This document shows, one piece after another, positions 14,085 through 24,860 of a stretch of 64,000 nt of DNA; positions within the stretch are counted from its first letter, which is position 1, and every line of letters starts with the position of its first letter. The stretch is from Cruorifilaria tuberocauda (taxonomy: Eukaryota; Nematoda; Chromadorea; Rhabditida; Onchocercidae): the NCBI GenBank assembly GCA_013365365.1, contig JABVXU010000014.1, positions 310,001-374,000 on the forward strand, given 5' to 3'. The notes beneath the pieces were generated by a model. The model saw only the letters and a program-made list of their open reading frames with translations. It was not told where the DNA came from and made no database searches. The translations under genes and the position numbers were made by a program.

Positions 14085-17000
14085 TTTATTATGATAAGCG
14101 AATGGTAGATTGAATGACATATGGAAGGAAAGATACGTCTATCTAATCACATCTGTGCTCTATTTTCTTACTCTGTGTAGTGTACGGTAATTTATGTTAT
14201 TATTTAAAACATTTTTAGAACTTTTAAATGAAAACACGAAATGAAATAAACTGTGTTGACTTATCTATCAGTAAGATCTTATCAGTGATAATATGCAAAT
14301 GATGCTATGATGAATGCGTTTCTACTGCTCCCTTACAGAGAATTGCACAACCAAATATAATATTGGAAGAAAAGGAGTGATTGCAATGTTACGTGTAGAA
14401 AGAAGAATCATACATTTTATGATTTAAATTAAAATATCCTCTAAAGAATCAATAAATTATATAAGCATGTATAATATAATATATCTATGTATATAATAAA
14501 CATTCGTTTCAACAACGAATTGTTGCAAACCATTTATTATCCAACTATGCTAGTTTATCATTAAAACTTTGTTTCTTCTTTAGCAAACAGTTTAACGGGA
14601 AAAAATTCAAAAAATTTGAATTGCTCTTGAAATTTCCTCAGCTGAACAAAAGATTTTTGATTTGATTGATTTGATAGAAAAAAAAATCATATTTTGCGAA
14701 TGACTTTTGACCATACGATATAAACGGTAAATTAATTTTTATGAACCCGGTTAGATTTCTTAACGAATTCTTTCGTCGGAAAAAGTTTTGCTGAACTTTG
14801 ATCTCGGTTAATTTCTTTCTCTTTTCATCACATTTTTTTTTCAATTTTTTGTATTGATTTTAAAAATATTCCGTTCTAGCAATAGGCCGATTGCCGCTTC
14901 CTTCCGTCCGTAAACATGAAAAATTAGTCTTCAAACAGAACGGAAGAATCTGTCAACCAAAAAGGAAATAAGTAAATAAATAAAAGAGCTGCGCATGTTG
15001 CTTGATTTGATTCAAATTCGATTTAGTCTGATCTGCTGTTTTTTTTTTGACTCTTTTTCCCAGAAAGTGAATAAGACAATTTGAAGAAGATAAGAAATAA
15101 GGAAGGCTGAGTCATGAATGGTAATTTCTGGAGGAACACCCAGTACTACAATCAGGGAACTATGGAAGGTAGCATCTATACTTTCAGTCTCAACCGGAAA
15201 CCATATCGAACATTTTCCTTCTATGGCATTGCATAACTACGGAGGTATGGAAGTTAGCTAGAAGAAAAGGGAAACTTTCATCCTGTTTCTATTCCCTCGA
15301 AAGAAGAAAAGAACTTCATTTCTTTATCAAAATTTTTGATTTGTGAATTCTTCTGCTTGCAAAGTATAAAGATGAAATTTATGAACAAACATAAAAAGGG
15401 AACTTATCCGTTTCTCAATTCATGTACAGATTTATTTGCAGTCACAGGAATGATCATCCGAGAAACAAAGCTTATTTGAACTCTAAATGCGAGCTTCCAT
15501 CTCATCTCGAGCTGTCCATCTTTTCCGGTTACCGTATATTTGAAAAAGAAAAAAGATCATCTGAAGTACAAACTCTCTGAGGTAATGGAAAGAAAGAAAA
15601 AAGAACTGAACGGTCTCAGCAGAGAAATGAAAGGTGAGATTAGGAATTCTGGAGATGAGGAAGTAACAGTAATAATGGATTGATTAACAGTAATAAAGCA
15701 TGATTAAGTAAGTGTTCGTTAATTATCAAGTGATATGATTTTTCTTTCCCTCAAACTAAATCATGAATTTATCATATTCAATTACCGATTCCAATTTTGG
15801 TGTAATAATAGAGAATGCGAAAATTTTCAGTGTAATTTTATATTATTTCTATGTATTTTTGTAACAGATATCAAACTTCTTTGTTTGTTGATAATTCCTA
15901 TCAATTGAGTAGTTAGATTGTAATGAACAATCAGAAAAACGTTTTGTGTCGTTCACAATTTTTTGATTTTTTTTTGTTCAAATTTCCGCATATTTCACGA
16001 CCTTGTCATTTTTTCAAGAATAAATTTCACGGCTCATCACTTTTCTTTACTCGACGAATAAGTAACGAGTTTTTTTTGTTATCTAATGAATGACTGACAG
16101 GATGGAAAAACAAAAATTTGATCAAAAGTTATCGGGAAATTTCTATTTTGAGATATATATCAAAATTGATTGCTATGTCTCTCTTTCTCACTATATCTTC
16201 CTCACTCTTCCTCTCTTCCACTCCTTTGAGAAGAGAAGTTTTAAAATGACTTAAGTATGATTGAATAGTTAAAAGTTGGTTTCGTTCAATTCATCAAGTC
16301 TGACCAATAAAAACAATACAAAAAACTCGAAAATTTTTCTTCATTGCAAAATTCTTGAATTAATTCAATCGATTAGCAGCAAAAATTAATGCTTTTAAGC
16401 ATGCTGACATGACGAATGACATCATTTTCACTTGAGTTTTATAGCAACAATTATTCCGAATTCGACCCCGAATAAGCTTCAATAAATTAATTCAGATATT
16501 TAAAGGAAATTTTTGGAATTACCAAAATCCGATGTTAGCATGTGATGGGAATCATGTAATCGTCCAGAAAATATAGATTTAATAAGAAAAGGAAAAAATT
16601 CGTTTAAAAAGAGAAAATAACTTTCCAATTCATTGTGAATTGCAACGTAAAATGAAATAACGGAATACCGGGATTGAATTACACAAAAAGAAAAGGAAAA
16701 ATTTGGAAAAAAACGAAATGACTTTGAAATTGTACAAATTCGCAACATTATTTTTGATAAAAAAAGACAGAATGGTGCAAAGAGAATAAGCAATAAAACG
16801 TATGAAATGGCATGGCAAACAGAAGAACTTCTCTCTTTAAAATATCATAGCTCGTTAAATTATTTAGAAACAAAATAATTTATTACAAGTAAGTAATTCG
16901 CTACCCATCACCGATTCATTCTGATAAAAACTAATTACTTCTCTGTTCGTTTATCACTCGATATAAATGTATGTGTAGCTTAATTCGTCTCTTCTCATTC

Positions 17001-17455
17001 CTATTCCGGACATTTTCCATGTAATTATATAAACATGAATAAATAAATAAAAGTATCTAAACATCCATCAATACATCTATCTAACGTTGATGAATTATTG
17101 ATAAGAACTGGTTTATTGTTGCTATATTTATATATAATATGCTAATTGCTTATGCGTGTCATATCAAAAGATTTCCGTCTCTTTACTGAATGGTTGAAAA
17201 ATGAGGACAATTGCAATTTTTATATAATAGTATCCTTAAGAGGATCTTTTTCATTTGATCTGAAAGAAATGAAGGGAAATGAAAATGAAAATTTCAAAAA
17301 AGTGAATAAGTTCCAGAAATTCGAATGTTTTAAAAAGATGAAGTGGAAGGAAGAGTTGATGCCTTTACTGATAACATCCAGAATTCATACTACTTCTCTG
17401 ATTTACCTCTATTAAAATTTAACTTATGAGACATTTCTATAGCAATAAAGAAGTT

Positions 17456-17481
17456 ATATCATATCATATCATATCATATCA
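17456..17481. repeat. (ATATC)n pentanucleotide repeat
   Basis: About five units of atatc, followed by TTTAA-type repeats. The same pentamer occurs on the other strand at 30273-30296. Confidence 0.9.
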
Positions 17482-17827
17482 CTTAATGTATTTAATATCA
17501 TTTAATTTAATTTAATCATTCCAATAAAGCTAGGGAAATATCCCATGTTCATTTGTTATTGAGTTAATTTTTGGCAGCTTGCAATTTCGTGTAGTCGATA
17601 GGAGGAGATATATCAGTAGATTATCATCACAAGGTGTCATTTCGATGAAATTCATAAAAAACTGATAAGGGAAAAAGTCCGGAACATTTAAATATTTGTT
17701 GATAGGAGAATTTTTAAATGATAAATATCACCAAAAAGACAGACATTTCTATTTGAAAAAAAGCTCGTAGAAGCTGTTTGTTAATTGTTGATGTGAATAC
17801 TGTCAACAGTAACAGTAAAATACTTAC

Positions 17828-17933
17828 CATTGGTGACGGTTGAATCGGAGCACAGGTCAGATTCGTGTGAAAGACGTTGTGGTTTTGCTTGTTTCCGTCG
17901 GGATGATACGGAACCGGATGACGTGGAAGACAT
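17828..17933 (-). CDS. First coding exon of a putative zinc-finger regulator (SALL/BCL11/FOG-type NuRD motif)
   Basis: ATG at 17931-17933 opens 35 codons plus one base, ending at a consensus donor AATG/GTAAGTA (intron starts at 17827). The peptide has a Ser-rich lead, then SRRKQAKPQRL, then HESDLCSDSTVTN. SRRKQ-x-KPQ at the extreme N-terminus is the RBBP4/NuRD-recruiting motif of SALL, BCL11 and FOG proteins, which in vertebrates also sits on a short first exon. No in-frame ATG lies upstream before a TGA near 18051, which supports this start. The exon is clearly more GC-rich than its surroundings. Odd points: about nine extra residues before SRRKQ, and no zinc-finger exon anywhere in the window, so the remainder would lie left of position 1. 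SALL, BCL11 and FOG cannot be told apart from this exon. Coding status is likely; identity is inferred. Confidence 0.62.
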
Positions 17934-18068
17934 GGTATTATTGGTGTTGCTACTGTTATCGATGATGGTAATGATGATGTTCCCGGGATACAGCACCCCA
18001 AACTGTTCATCAGATTCCGGTAATACAGTCAGCTTATCCACTATCCTTTTTCACCAGTCCAGTCGTAA
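17934..18068 (-). promoter_or_regulatory. Putative 5' UTR / upstream part of the SRRKQ exon
   Basis: On the minus strand an acceptor-like caatatcag ends at 18069, so an exon or a trans-spliced 5' end could begin at 18068. A second acceptor-like taacag sits nearer the ATG (about 17952). An out-of-frame ATG at 18008-18010 lies between the two; if transcribed it would be an upstream ORF overlapping the main start. Nematode spliced-leader addition at the nearer site would remove it. Which site is used cannot be decided from sequence. Confidence 0.3.
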
Positions 18069-21000
18069 CTGATATTGTTTGCTTCTTATTTAATATTTTT
18101 TCACTCTTGTTTCCAAAATTATGCATGAACAAAATAGTACTGAATTTAGCTCAGTTTAATTTGATTTGTAAATTTCTTTGCTTCGTTATGCACTGCCTGA
18201 AATAATGAAAATCATAATATAATTTCATAAAAATTCAAACTTCACCGAAGCAGATTTATTTGAAACTGTTTGGCTTACCTAAGTAAATATACTATTGCTT
18301 CCATTACCTGTAATAAAGTAAAAGCAGAAAGGGAAAGCGGTTGGTTGTATTAGTGTGAAGCTAAAAACACGGATGAAGCAACATTTTATAAACATTTTCA
18401 AACTATGATGAACGGGATCGACTGATGATGACATTTATCATTTCATCCAAACTTCTTCTTCTCTTTCTACCTTCCCTCTTTCGTGCTCTTCGGTTCGGGG
18501 TCTTGAAGTGAAGCGAAACACTCGAGAGAAAAGGAATAGGAGAAGCAGCTAATCTTCAAATTCCTGACACCATTAACTTCAGCAACACTTGACTAATGAG
18601 CTACGTTGCATGATCGAGTGATATCTGCTAAGGTACCACACCCATCAATTCACTTTCAAAATTTCTTTCTTCTGATATGCGTGTCGCGAATTATCATTTA
18701 TCATTAAATATTCCGGTTAATTTCTCGAGAAAAAATGATTGTAGAACTATAATGGTAGAAAAGCGTAATTTGAATAGCGATTTTTTCTCACAACTCCAAT
18801 ATTTCAGTCGGGAAATTCTTTCCCTCTTTTCTGGAGGAAAAAAAGGGCAACCTCTACCCTTTCCCATTCTTCCCAAATGATATTCGGGAATGGATAGCCA
18901 CCAGTACGGAATATTAATTTTTCATCGAAAATATAATAATGCGTTAAGAATATTCAACAGCCATAAATTTCCATTATTTCAAAATTTTGCAAATTTTTCG
19001 TTATTTGGAAAAGGACGAAAAGACGTCACTTATGGCTTTCGAATGAATTTTAAACAGAGTGTGTTTGAATATTTCGGTACCTTTCATTTTTGTAGAAGAA
19101 TAGTAGCGACAAAAAAGTGGTAAAGAGATTGAGGAATGACAAGCTAGATCAATGAATTAAGAGCTAGCAACCAATGTAGTAAACGCTAAGCTTTTAAATT
19201 ATTTAATTTCTTGCCTATTAAACATACTTACTAGTTAAATTAAATATTTTGTTCGTTCATTTGCTCTTTACTCATTGATTGGAAAACTACAATGTTCTTC
19301 TAATGCTTCTTCATTGGAAACATTTGTTAGAAAAATAAACAAATAAATGAGCCTATTAAATATTTCTTCATAAATACACATCAAAATTAAAATAGCTCGT
19401 AAATGTGCTGCTAAAGGATTTCCCTCTTTTCATTTCTTTTCAGTTAATAAACATTTCAACGAAGCAAATACCATCGTTAAGTATAATAATAATAATAAAG
19501 AAATAAATTTAATGCATAATTTACTAGTAACAGTAAATCAATCATTCATGGATAAAATCTTTGAAAATAAGAAATACGATAAACAAATGAAGTTTAAAAG
19601 TTCTTTTTGTTTTGGTGAAATAAGAGATTGAATGGTTTTTGTCTGATCCTCTTTACAATATATCTAATGTACCGAACATATTTATGCGTGTACGGAGGGA
19701 AAGAGAAGGGATGATTTTGAACTGTGTTTAGAGAAATGAATGATCATTGGTTGTGATATGAAAATAACTGATTGATATCGATGGAATGCCAACGAGGGCA
19801 CTGATAGTATTACAATAATTGAAAATATTTCTCCGGTCCGTACTTTTCATTACTATTCTCCTCTTGATGATATTCCAGATATTTCAGGTTATTACTTTGT
19901 GAAAAGCAAACTGGATCCAGAAGTTAGCTAACCTAATTCGACATACAACCATATAATTCGATTATATCTAAGTAAAATTGCAAAGTTTCATGAAATACTG
20001 TCATACTTTAATATTTTATAAAGGTAAAACTTCAGCAAATAAACATCGTCATAATAAAAATCAAATCACTTAATGAATAAATAAGTAAATGAGAAAGTGA
20101 AATAAATCAATTTAATGGCAAATGAGTAAGCATGAAGGATGGAAACAAGTAAAGCTGGAAATAATTGAAATTAATATCGATGAATCAGATAAACAGATGC
20201 AATTACTGAATTGTTTATTAAATTAAATTTCTAATAATTATAGACGAAGAATCACTAACACTCCTTATAATTTAAGATACTTCGTAACCTTATCTTTTTA
20301 TGAAAAGATTTTAATTCCACTTACCAATTACTAATCAAAGTTTATATAAAATTAAGCAGTTAGATCATTTTATATTCAAATACTTTACATTCCAACAAGT
20401 TACCGAAGGATTCTCTGCATGAGGAGCCATCTGGTTAAAGTATTAAGTAATATCACTTTGAATCAGTGAATCATACCCATAATAAAATTGATTTAGCAAA
20501 ATGCTAAATGATTTAATATCTAAGTAAGAAAGCAAGTCAATGACAATAAAATGAATTTCTTAAAAAAAATTTTTTTTAAGCGGACAAATGATGCAATAAT
20601 CCTTTGGTTTTGCCAACCAGCTAACTTAATATATAGTTAAGGAAGTATAGCGTGCAATGAATTACCAATGAGGTTTTTTTATCTTACTGTAAGTAAGTAA
20701 GAGGAAAAGCTGCAGAAGAAGTTATAAATGAATGATAGCAGAATGAAGCAGAAAGGAAAAAAAGTTAACTTTTTATTAAAATTATAAATATTACAAAGAC
20801 AGTACTATCGTCCACTTGAAAAGCTTAAATAACTCAAGTAATATAAGCTTTTTTCAGGAAGAAATACGCGGCCTTATCTGATTTTGTTTAACCGGATAGA
20901 TTAGATCAGACCGAATCAAACCCGGTTATAACATAGCATTGTAAACATTTCTTAACAGGAGGAAAGTATTTAGTCCAATATGCTAAACTGATTTATTATC

Positions 21001-21167
21001 AATAGATCATCCACAGTTTTGATTGATTAAGAAGTCGTACAACTTTCATTTTACTGATACTAATTAGGCTTAGTACTAAATAGGCGTAATTAACGAAACA
21101 TCCACGTAAAGCCCGCATCTTATTTTTATGTGCCTATTTCTTGGCGAATGTTTCGGGAAATTCATAC
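18069..21167. other. Non-coding stretch upstream of the SRRKQ exon
   Basis: Possible promoter side of the minus-strand SRRKQ exon. 18.44-18.53 kb is slightly richer in GC (ggttcggggtcttg, then cactcgag). A perfect 22-bp palindrome lies at 20559-20580. No open frame here shows a recognisable domain. Confidence 0.5.
20559..20580. repeat. 22-bp perfect palindrome
   Basis: CTT, eight A, eight T, AAG: self-complementary with no loop. Confidence 0.85.
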
Positions 21168-21488
21168 ATTCCTCATCAAAATTATCATTGCAAAGAGATA
21201 ACTGGCATGTGATTATGCCAAACTGTAAGAAAAAAGAATTCCCACACGTAATTCATGCAATTTTGCATTATCAGTGGATACATAAAAAGCCAAATGATAA
21301 CAGAAATTTTCAGGGATATTCCGCGAGGCATTTCACAAAATGGAATGAAAAGGAAGGGATGAAAGATGCGGATAAACGGAACTGATCGCAGAATAATAAT
21401 GATATATTATTCTGCGATCTCAATTCCGCCCCGTGTTATCCTCCGCCTTTCTTTTTAAGCAGATGTTGACTACTGTTTGATGAGGAAT
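21168..21488. repeat. Nested inverted-repeat element (MITE-like)
   Basis: A perfect 13-bp inverted repeat bounds it: attcctcatcaaa at 21168-21180 and its complement at 21476-21488. Weaker complementarity continues a few bases outward (gaaat-type arms). Inside, off centre, sits the strong hairpin at 21370-21441. Most of the left half overlaps an 85-codon plus-strand open frame (21128-21385) without a known motif. No clear target-site duplication was found, so transposon origin is only inferred. Confidence 0.4.
21370..21441. repeat. Strong hairpin (15-bp perfect stem core)
   Basis: Arms 21384-21398 (gatcgcagaataata) and 21405-21419 are perfectly complementary around a 6-base loop. The stem continues through a small bulge to CGGAA/TTCCG (21377-21381 with 21424-21428) and then GGATAA/TTATCC (21370-21375 with 21436-21441). 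The overall size, about 72 bases, is within the range of a microRNA precursor, but it also fits the centre of a foldback element. Confidence 0.7.
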
Positions 21489-21552
21489 CATAAAGATTTC
21501 AAGTATCTCCGTTTTACGGAATTTCCATATCTCTCCTGTGTTATACAGCACT

Positions 21553-21553
<1 letters not shown>

Positions 21554-21603
<50 letters not shown>
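21554..21603. repeat. (GT)n microsatellite
   Basis: About 25 uninterrupted GT units. Confidence 0.95.
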
Positions 21604-21607
<4 letters not shown>

Positions 21608-23497
21608 CAGGGTATATAGTAAAAATTCTTACTTTTTTTTAGTTATGGCGAAAATGACAAATAAAGAAAGGTAAGGACGTTTAACCACACATACATCACT
21701 CACATACATTCAAAAGTAAATTAGTTTATTTTGTAATTTAAAAATTATTGTCTGAAAAGTTATTACTCACATCTATGTAGAAATCAATATTGAAAGTTCA
21801 TTTGCAAAAGTAAAATGAATGATCAAATTTTTTCATGGAAAAATATTTCTTCCTTTTTCTCTCTTCTTTAGCAAGCACTGAGTAAACTTCCTTGTTACGA
21901 AAAGAAGTTGCTGCTAACTAGACGACATTAAATTTAGCAAAGTTTTGCTTAACGAAGGAAATGAATTGTGTTGAAATGATGTGAAGGTATTGTTTACTGA
22001 AAGTGATGTGTCTTATAAGCAGGTATATGAGGGAGTGAGTACATTATCATAGGTAAATTAAAGCTGCTCACACGGTCAATGCTAATAGAGCTAGCAAATA
22101 TTTGAAAATTGAGATGAATTTGCTCCCTTTTCAAAACTATACAGTGAATTTCGAAACATCTTTTCATTAAACTTATCGAAGCGATTACTTAATTTAACTC
22201 CCAATTCGATAAGTATATTTAAACGGAAGCCATTTTATCATTTAAAATTCTTCTCCATTAAGAATCTACTTTTGTGCAGAAAGAATCCCAATTAAGAATA
22301 AGAAAATTAACATTGCAGACTTATTTTTAGGATAAATTTGAATTAAAAGTCATGAAATCATAGGATGATCTAAAGAAAATTATATATTATCGTTTTTGTT
22401 CATCTGTATTGATTGATCACGTAAATTACGGAAAAAATATCATGGAAACCGAATAATCATACTGCAATAAATATATCAAAAGGAAGAGATTTTTCATTAG
22501 CAATAAATATGTGACATCAGTTCAGTGATGCGCTGTTGTGATCATGATTACCTGTATACCTTTTGTAATGTAAGTGATGTCTTTAAATTGTAATCACTGG
22601 CGCTCTTTTGTAAAGTCATTCATTTGTGCCTCAAAAGTATTCAAAAATTTGACATAAATGAGAAAAAGAGAGGGGAGGGGGAAGAGAAAAAAGAGGACAA
22701 AAATAAGAAAATATCATAAATTACACGGAAAAGAAAATTTAAGAAAAAACAAGTTTTTACGATGGCACAGGGGTCCGTGTATTACGTATACATATAGGCC
22801 AGAAAAAAAAGAAGGCGGAAGATAGATATCAACAATTTCGTCCATTCTTATCAATATGAATAAATTAGAACCACACGTTGCGTTACATGCTTCATTGAAC
22901 TAATTTTTGTATACAGAATCGAGGTGTACAGTGATGATGATAATTAGTGATAACCTGAACGTGATAGGCGAAGATATCACTGTGAGGAAGATATGGACTC
23001 TGGATTATCTATGAATATCATTAAGGTTGCTGCGCTACGTGTATCTGTCATAGAATGATGAATAATTTGTACATTTCATACTATCCTAACATAACTTTAA
23101 AGAACTTTTATATTTGTTTACCATCAAAATTATGAATAAATTAGCAAACCAGATCGACGTTGTAAATGAATTACTAAATTGATTCAGATGATATCCAATA
23201 TTGATGCAGAAGGGATCGATTACTTCTTATTATTCAACTTTTAATTGCAGCATTTCGAATATTAACGTTTTAGACATGAAACAAAAGTTCAGACCTCGAT
23301 TTTCCATCGATCTGTGAAAATGAATGGTTTACAACTATTAAGGAAATAGCGGTGGCTGTTTGAGGGACATTCATGAAAAGCTATGACATTACGATCAACC
23401 TACCTACCATTGATAATTTAAGCTTCCATATATTTTTTCTTCAGGATTCATTGGCACATATATACCGTAACAGTGCTTTAGGCCTTGATATGTGTAT

Positions 23498-23499
<2 letters not shown>

Positions 23500-23559
<60 letters not shown>
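23500..23559. repeat. (GT)n microsatellite
   Basis: About 30 uninterrupted GT units, the longest pure tract in the window. It produces Cys/Val open frames that are not genes. Confidence 0.95.
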
Positions 23560-23562
<3 letters not shown>

Positions 23563-24239
23563 CATATGAGTTCGAAAATAAAACCTGAGTATGAGAAAAC
23601 TATAAAAATTACGAAACCATTAAGAAATATCATCATAATCTTTGCTATTGTTCAACTTGAGAATTCTTGATTATCGATCATAAGTGAAAAGGTCATGGAT
23701 ATAAAGGAACAGGAGAATAGCTAAGAAATTGGAAGAGGAACGAGAGAAAGATTAAGAGAGACTTAGGAGATAGTTTTGCAATAACAATAACATGATACTT
23801 GTTGTCATGATTACAGTAATAATTCAGGTGATGATGGGTATGATAACGGTAGCAACAATAATAATATTGATGATGATAATAATAAGTAATTATAATGATC
23901 CATAATTACAGTAATATTGAAATATATGCTAATAATAATAAAATAATAATAATGATAATTACTGTAAATCATCCGCAACAACAACAATCGTAACGCTAAT
24001 AATAATTATAAATATAAACTAATTCTAACAATAATAACAACAATAATTAATAGCAATAATGATAATGATAATGACAATAATAGTAATAATTAACTACTGA
24101 CTATTAATGACTGATAATTAGTAGTTAATATCAATAATTCGCCATTAACAACATTAATTAATAAAAAAAATGATGGTAATGATAATGATGATAACAGTGA
24201 GATGGAATAATAACGATAGTAAGAGAAAGGATAGCAATA

Positions 24240-24860
24240 ATCATGATAATGTGATAAAGGTAAGGTGACAGTGATTGGACGGACGGATGGATAGCTGGGT
24301 TTCGGAGAAAAGGACGAGTCGGCCGGTCCCGACACTACCACTGGCCGGCAGGATGCCACAGGCGGAGTTTATGCTTGCATATTCCGCCACACCCATCCCA
24401 CAACCAATACAACACCAATTCTGACAAATAATGACTGATTGACATTGCGCCTCCAAGCACACCCACACACATACCCACATCCACCCACACACACGCACAT
24501 ACACGCACACGCACGCACGCACACGCACGCATGCACGCACAACGCGCACTGCACTCGTCACTATTGTGTGGAGAAATTGCGCCACACTGTGATGTGACTT
24601 CGGTTTTGCAGCTTTTGAAGCAATAAAACTGTCATCGACTTCATTAGAAATATTGCCAAGTGACGAAACTCTTTCAAGTGCACGTGCGATGATTGAGACC
24701 ACCCACGCATATACTTGACTGCAACGACGTATGATTGAACCTGTGATTTAACGAAGAGAAGACGTGACTTCACGTGTTCTATGTGAGCTACAGAACAGAT
24801 ATCGTAGCTATCATCCGCTTCGATTCTGTTTAAAAGCATAGTAATCGTTATCCTGATAGC
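24240..24860. promoter_or_regulatory. GC-raised block with CACGTG E-boxes (possible regulatory region or untranslated exon)
   Basis: This 600-base block stands out from the A+T-rich background. It holds a short GC-rich inverted repeat (gccgg/ccggc near 24.32-24.35 kb), an imperfect CA/GCAC repeat, and two palindromic CACGTG sites at 24681-24686 and 24771-24776. A minus-strand frame stays open for 153 codons through the repeat (24241-24702), but the product is low complexity in its middle and matches nothing recognised. The regulatory role is inference from composition only. Confidence 0.3.
24463..24545. repeat. Imperfect CA / GCAC repeat
   Basis: ACCCACAC units change into GCACGCAC units, the most GC-rich of the CA repeats here. 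Confidence 0.85.

Larger units (their letters stand above)
1..17827. other. Gene-free A+T-rich stretch, probably intronic to the SRRKQ gene
   Basis: No recognisable protein domain, tRNA or rRNA. If the 17.83-kb exon is real and continues leftward, this stretch is its first intron. It holds pyrimidine tracts (2.1, 4.5, 5.2 and 5.4 kb), (GT)n at 4.9 and 14.0 kb, a 20-bp palindrome at 7.6 kb, an exon-like minus-strand segment at 9.64-9.80 kb and a higher-GC patch at 15.1 kb. Minus-strand open frames at 1643-1978, 10220-10549 and 10809-11114 have no motif and the K/N/I/F/L-rich make-up expected of chance frames in such DNA. Confidence 0.6.
21489..24239. other. Non-coding stretch with long (GT)n and AAT-rich tracts
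   Basis: Contains the two long GT microsatellites (21.55 and 23.50 kb) and, from 23.77 to 24.21 kb, an extended tract of AAT/GATAAT-type trinucleotides. Nothing resembling a gene was found. Confidence 0.6.

Noticed and set aside
23373..23670. Cys/Val-rich plus-strand open frames
   Set aside because: They are translations of the long (GT)n microsatellite with no other coding feature.
24335..24554. Cys/Val/Arg-rich short minus-strand frames
   Set aside because: They arise from the imperfect CA/GCAC repeat.
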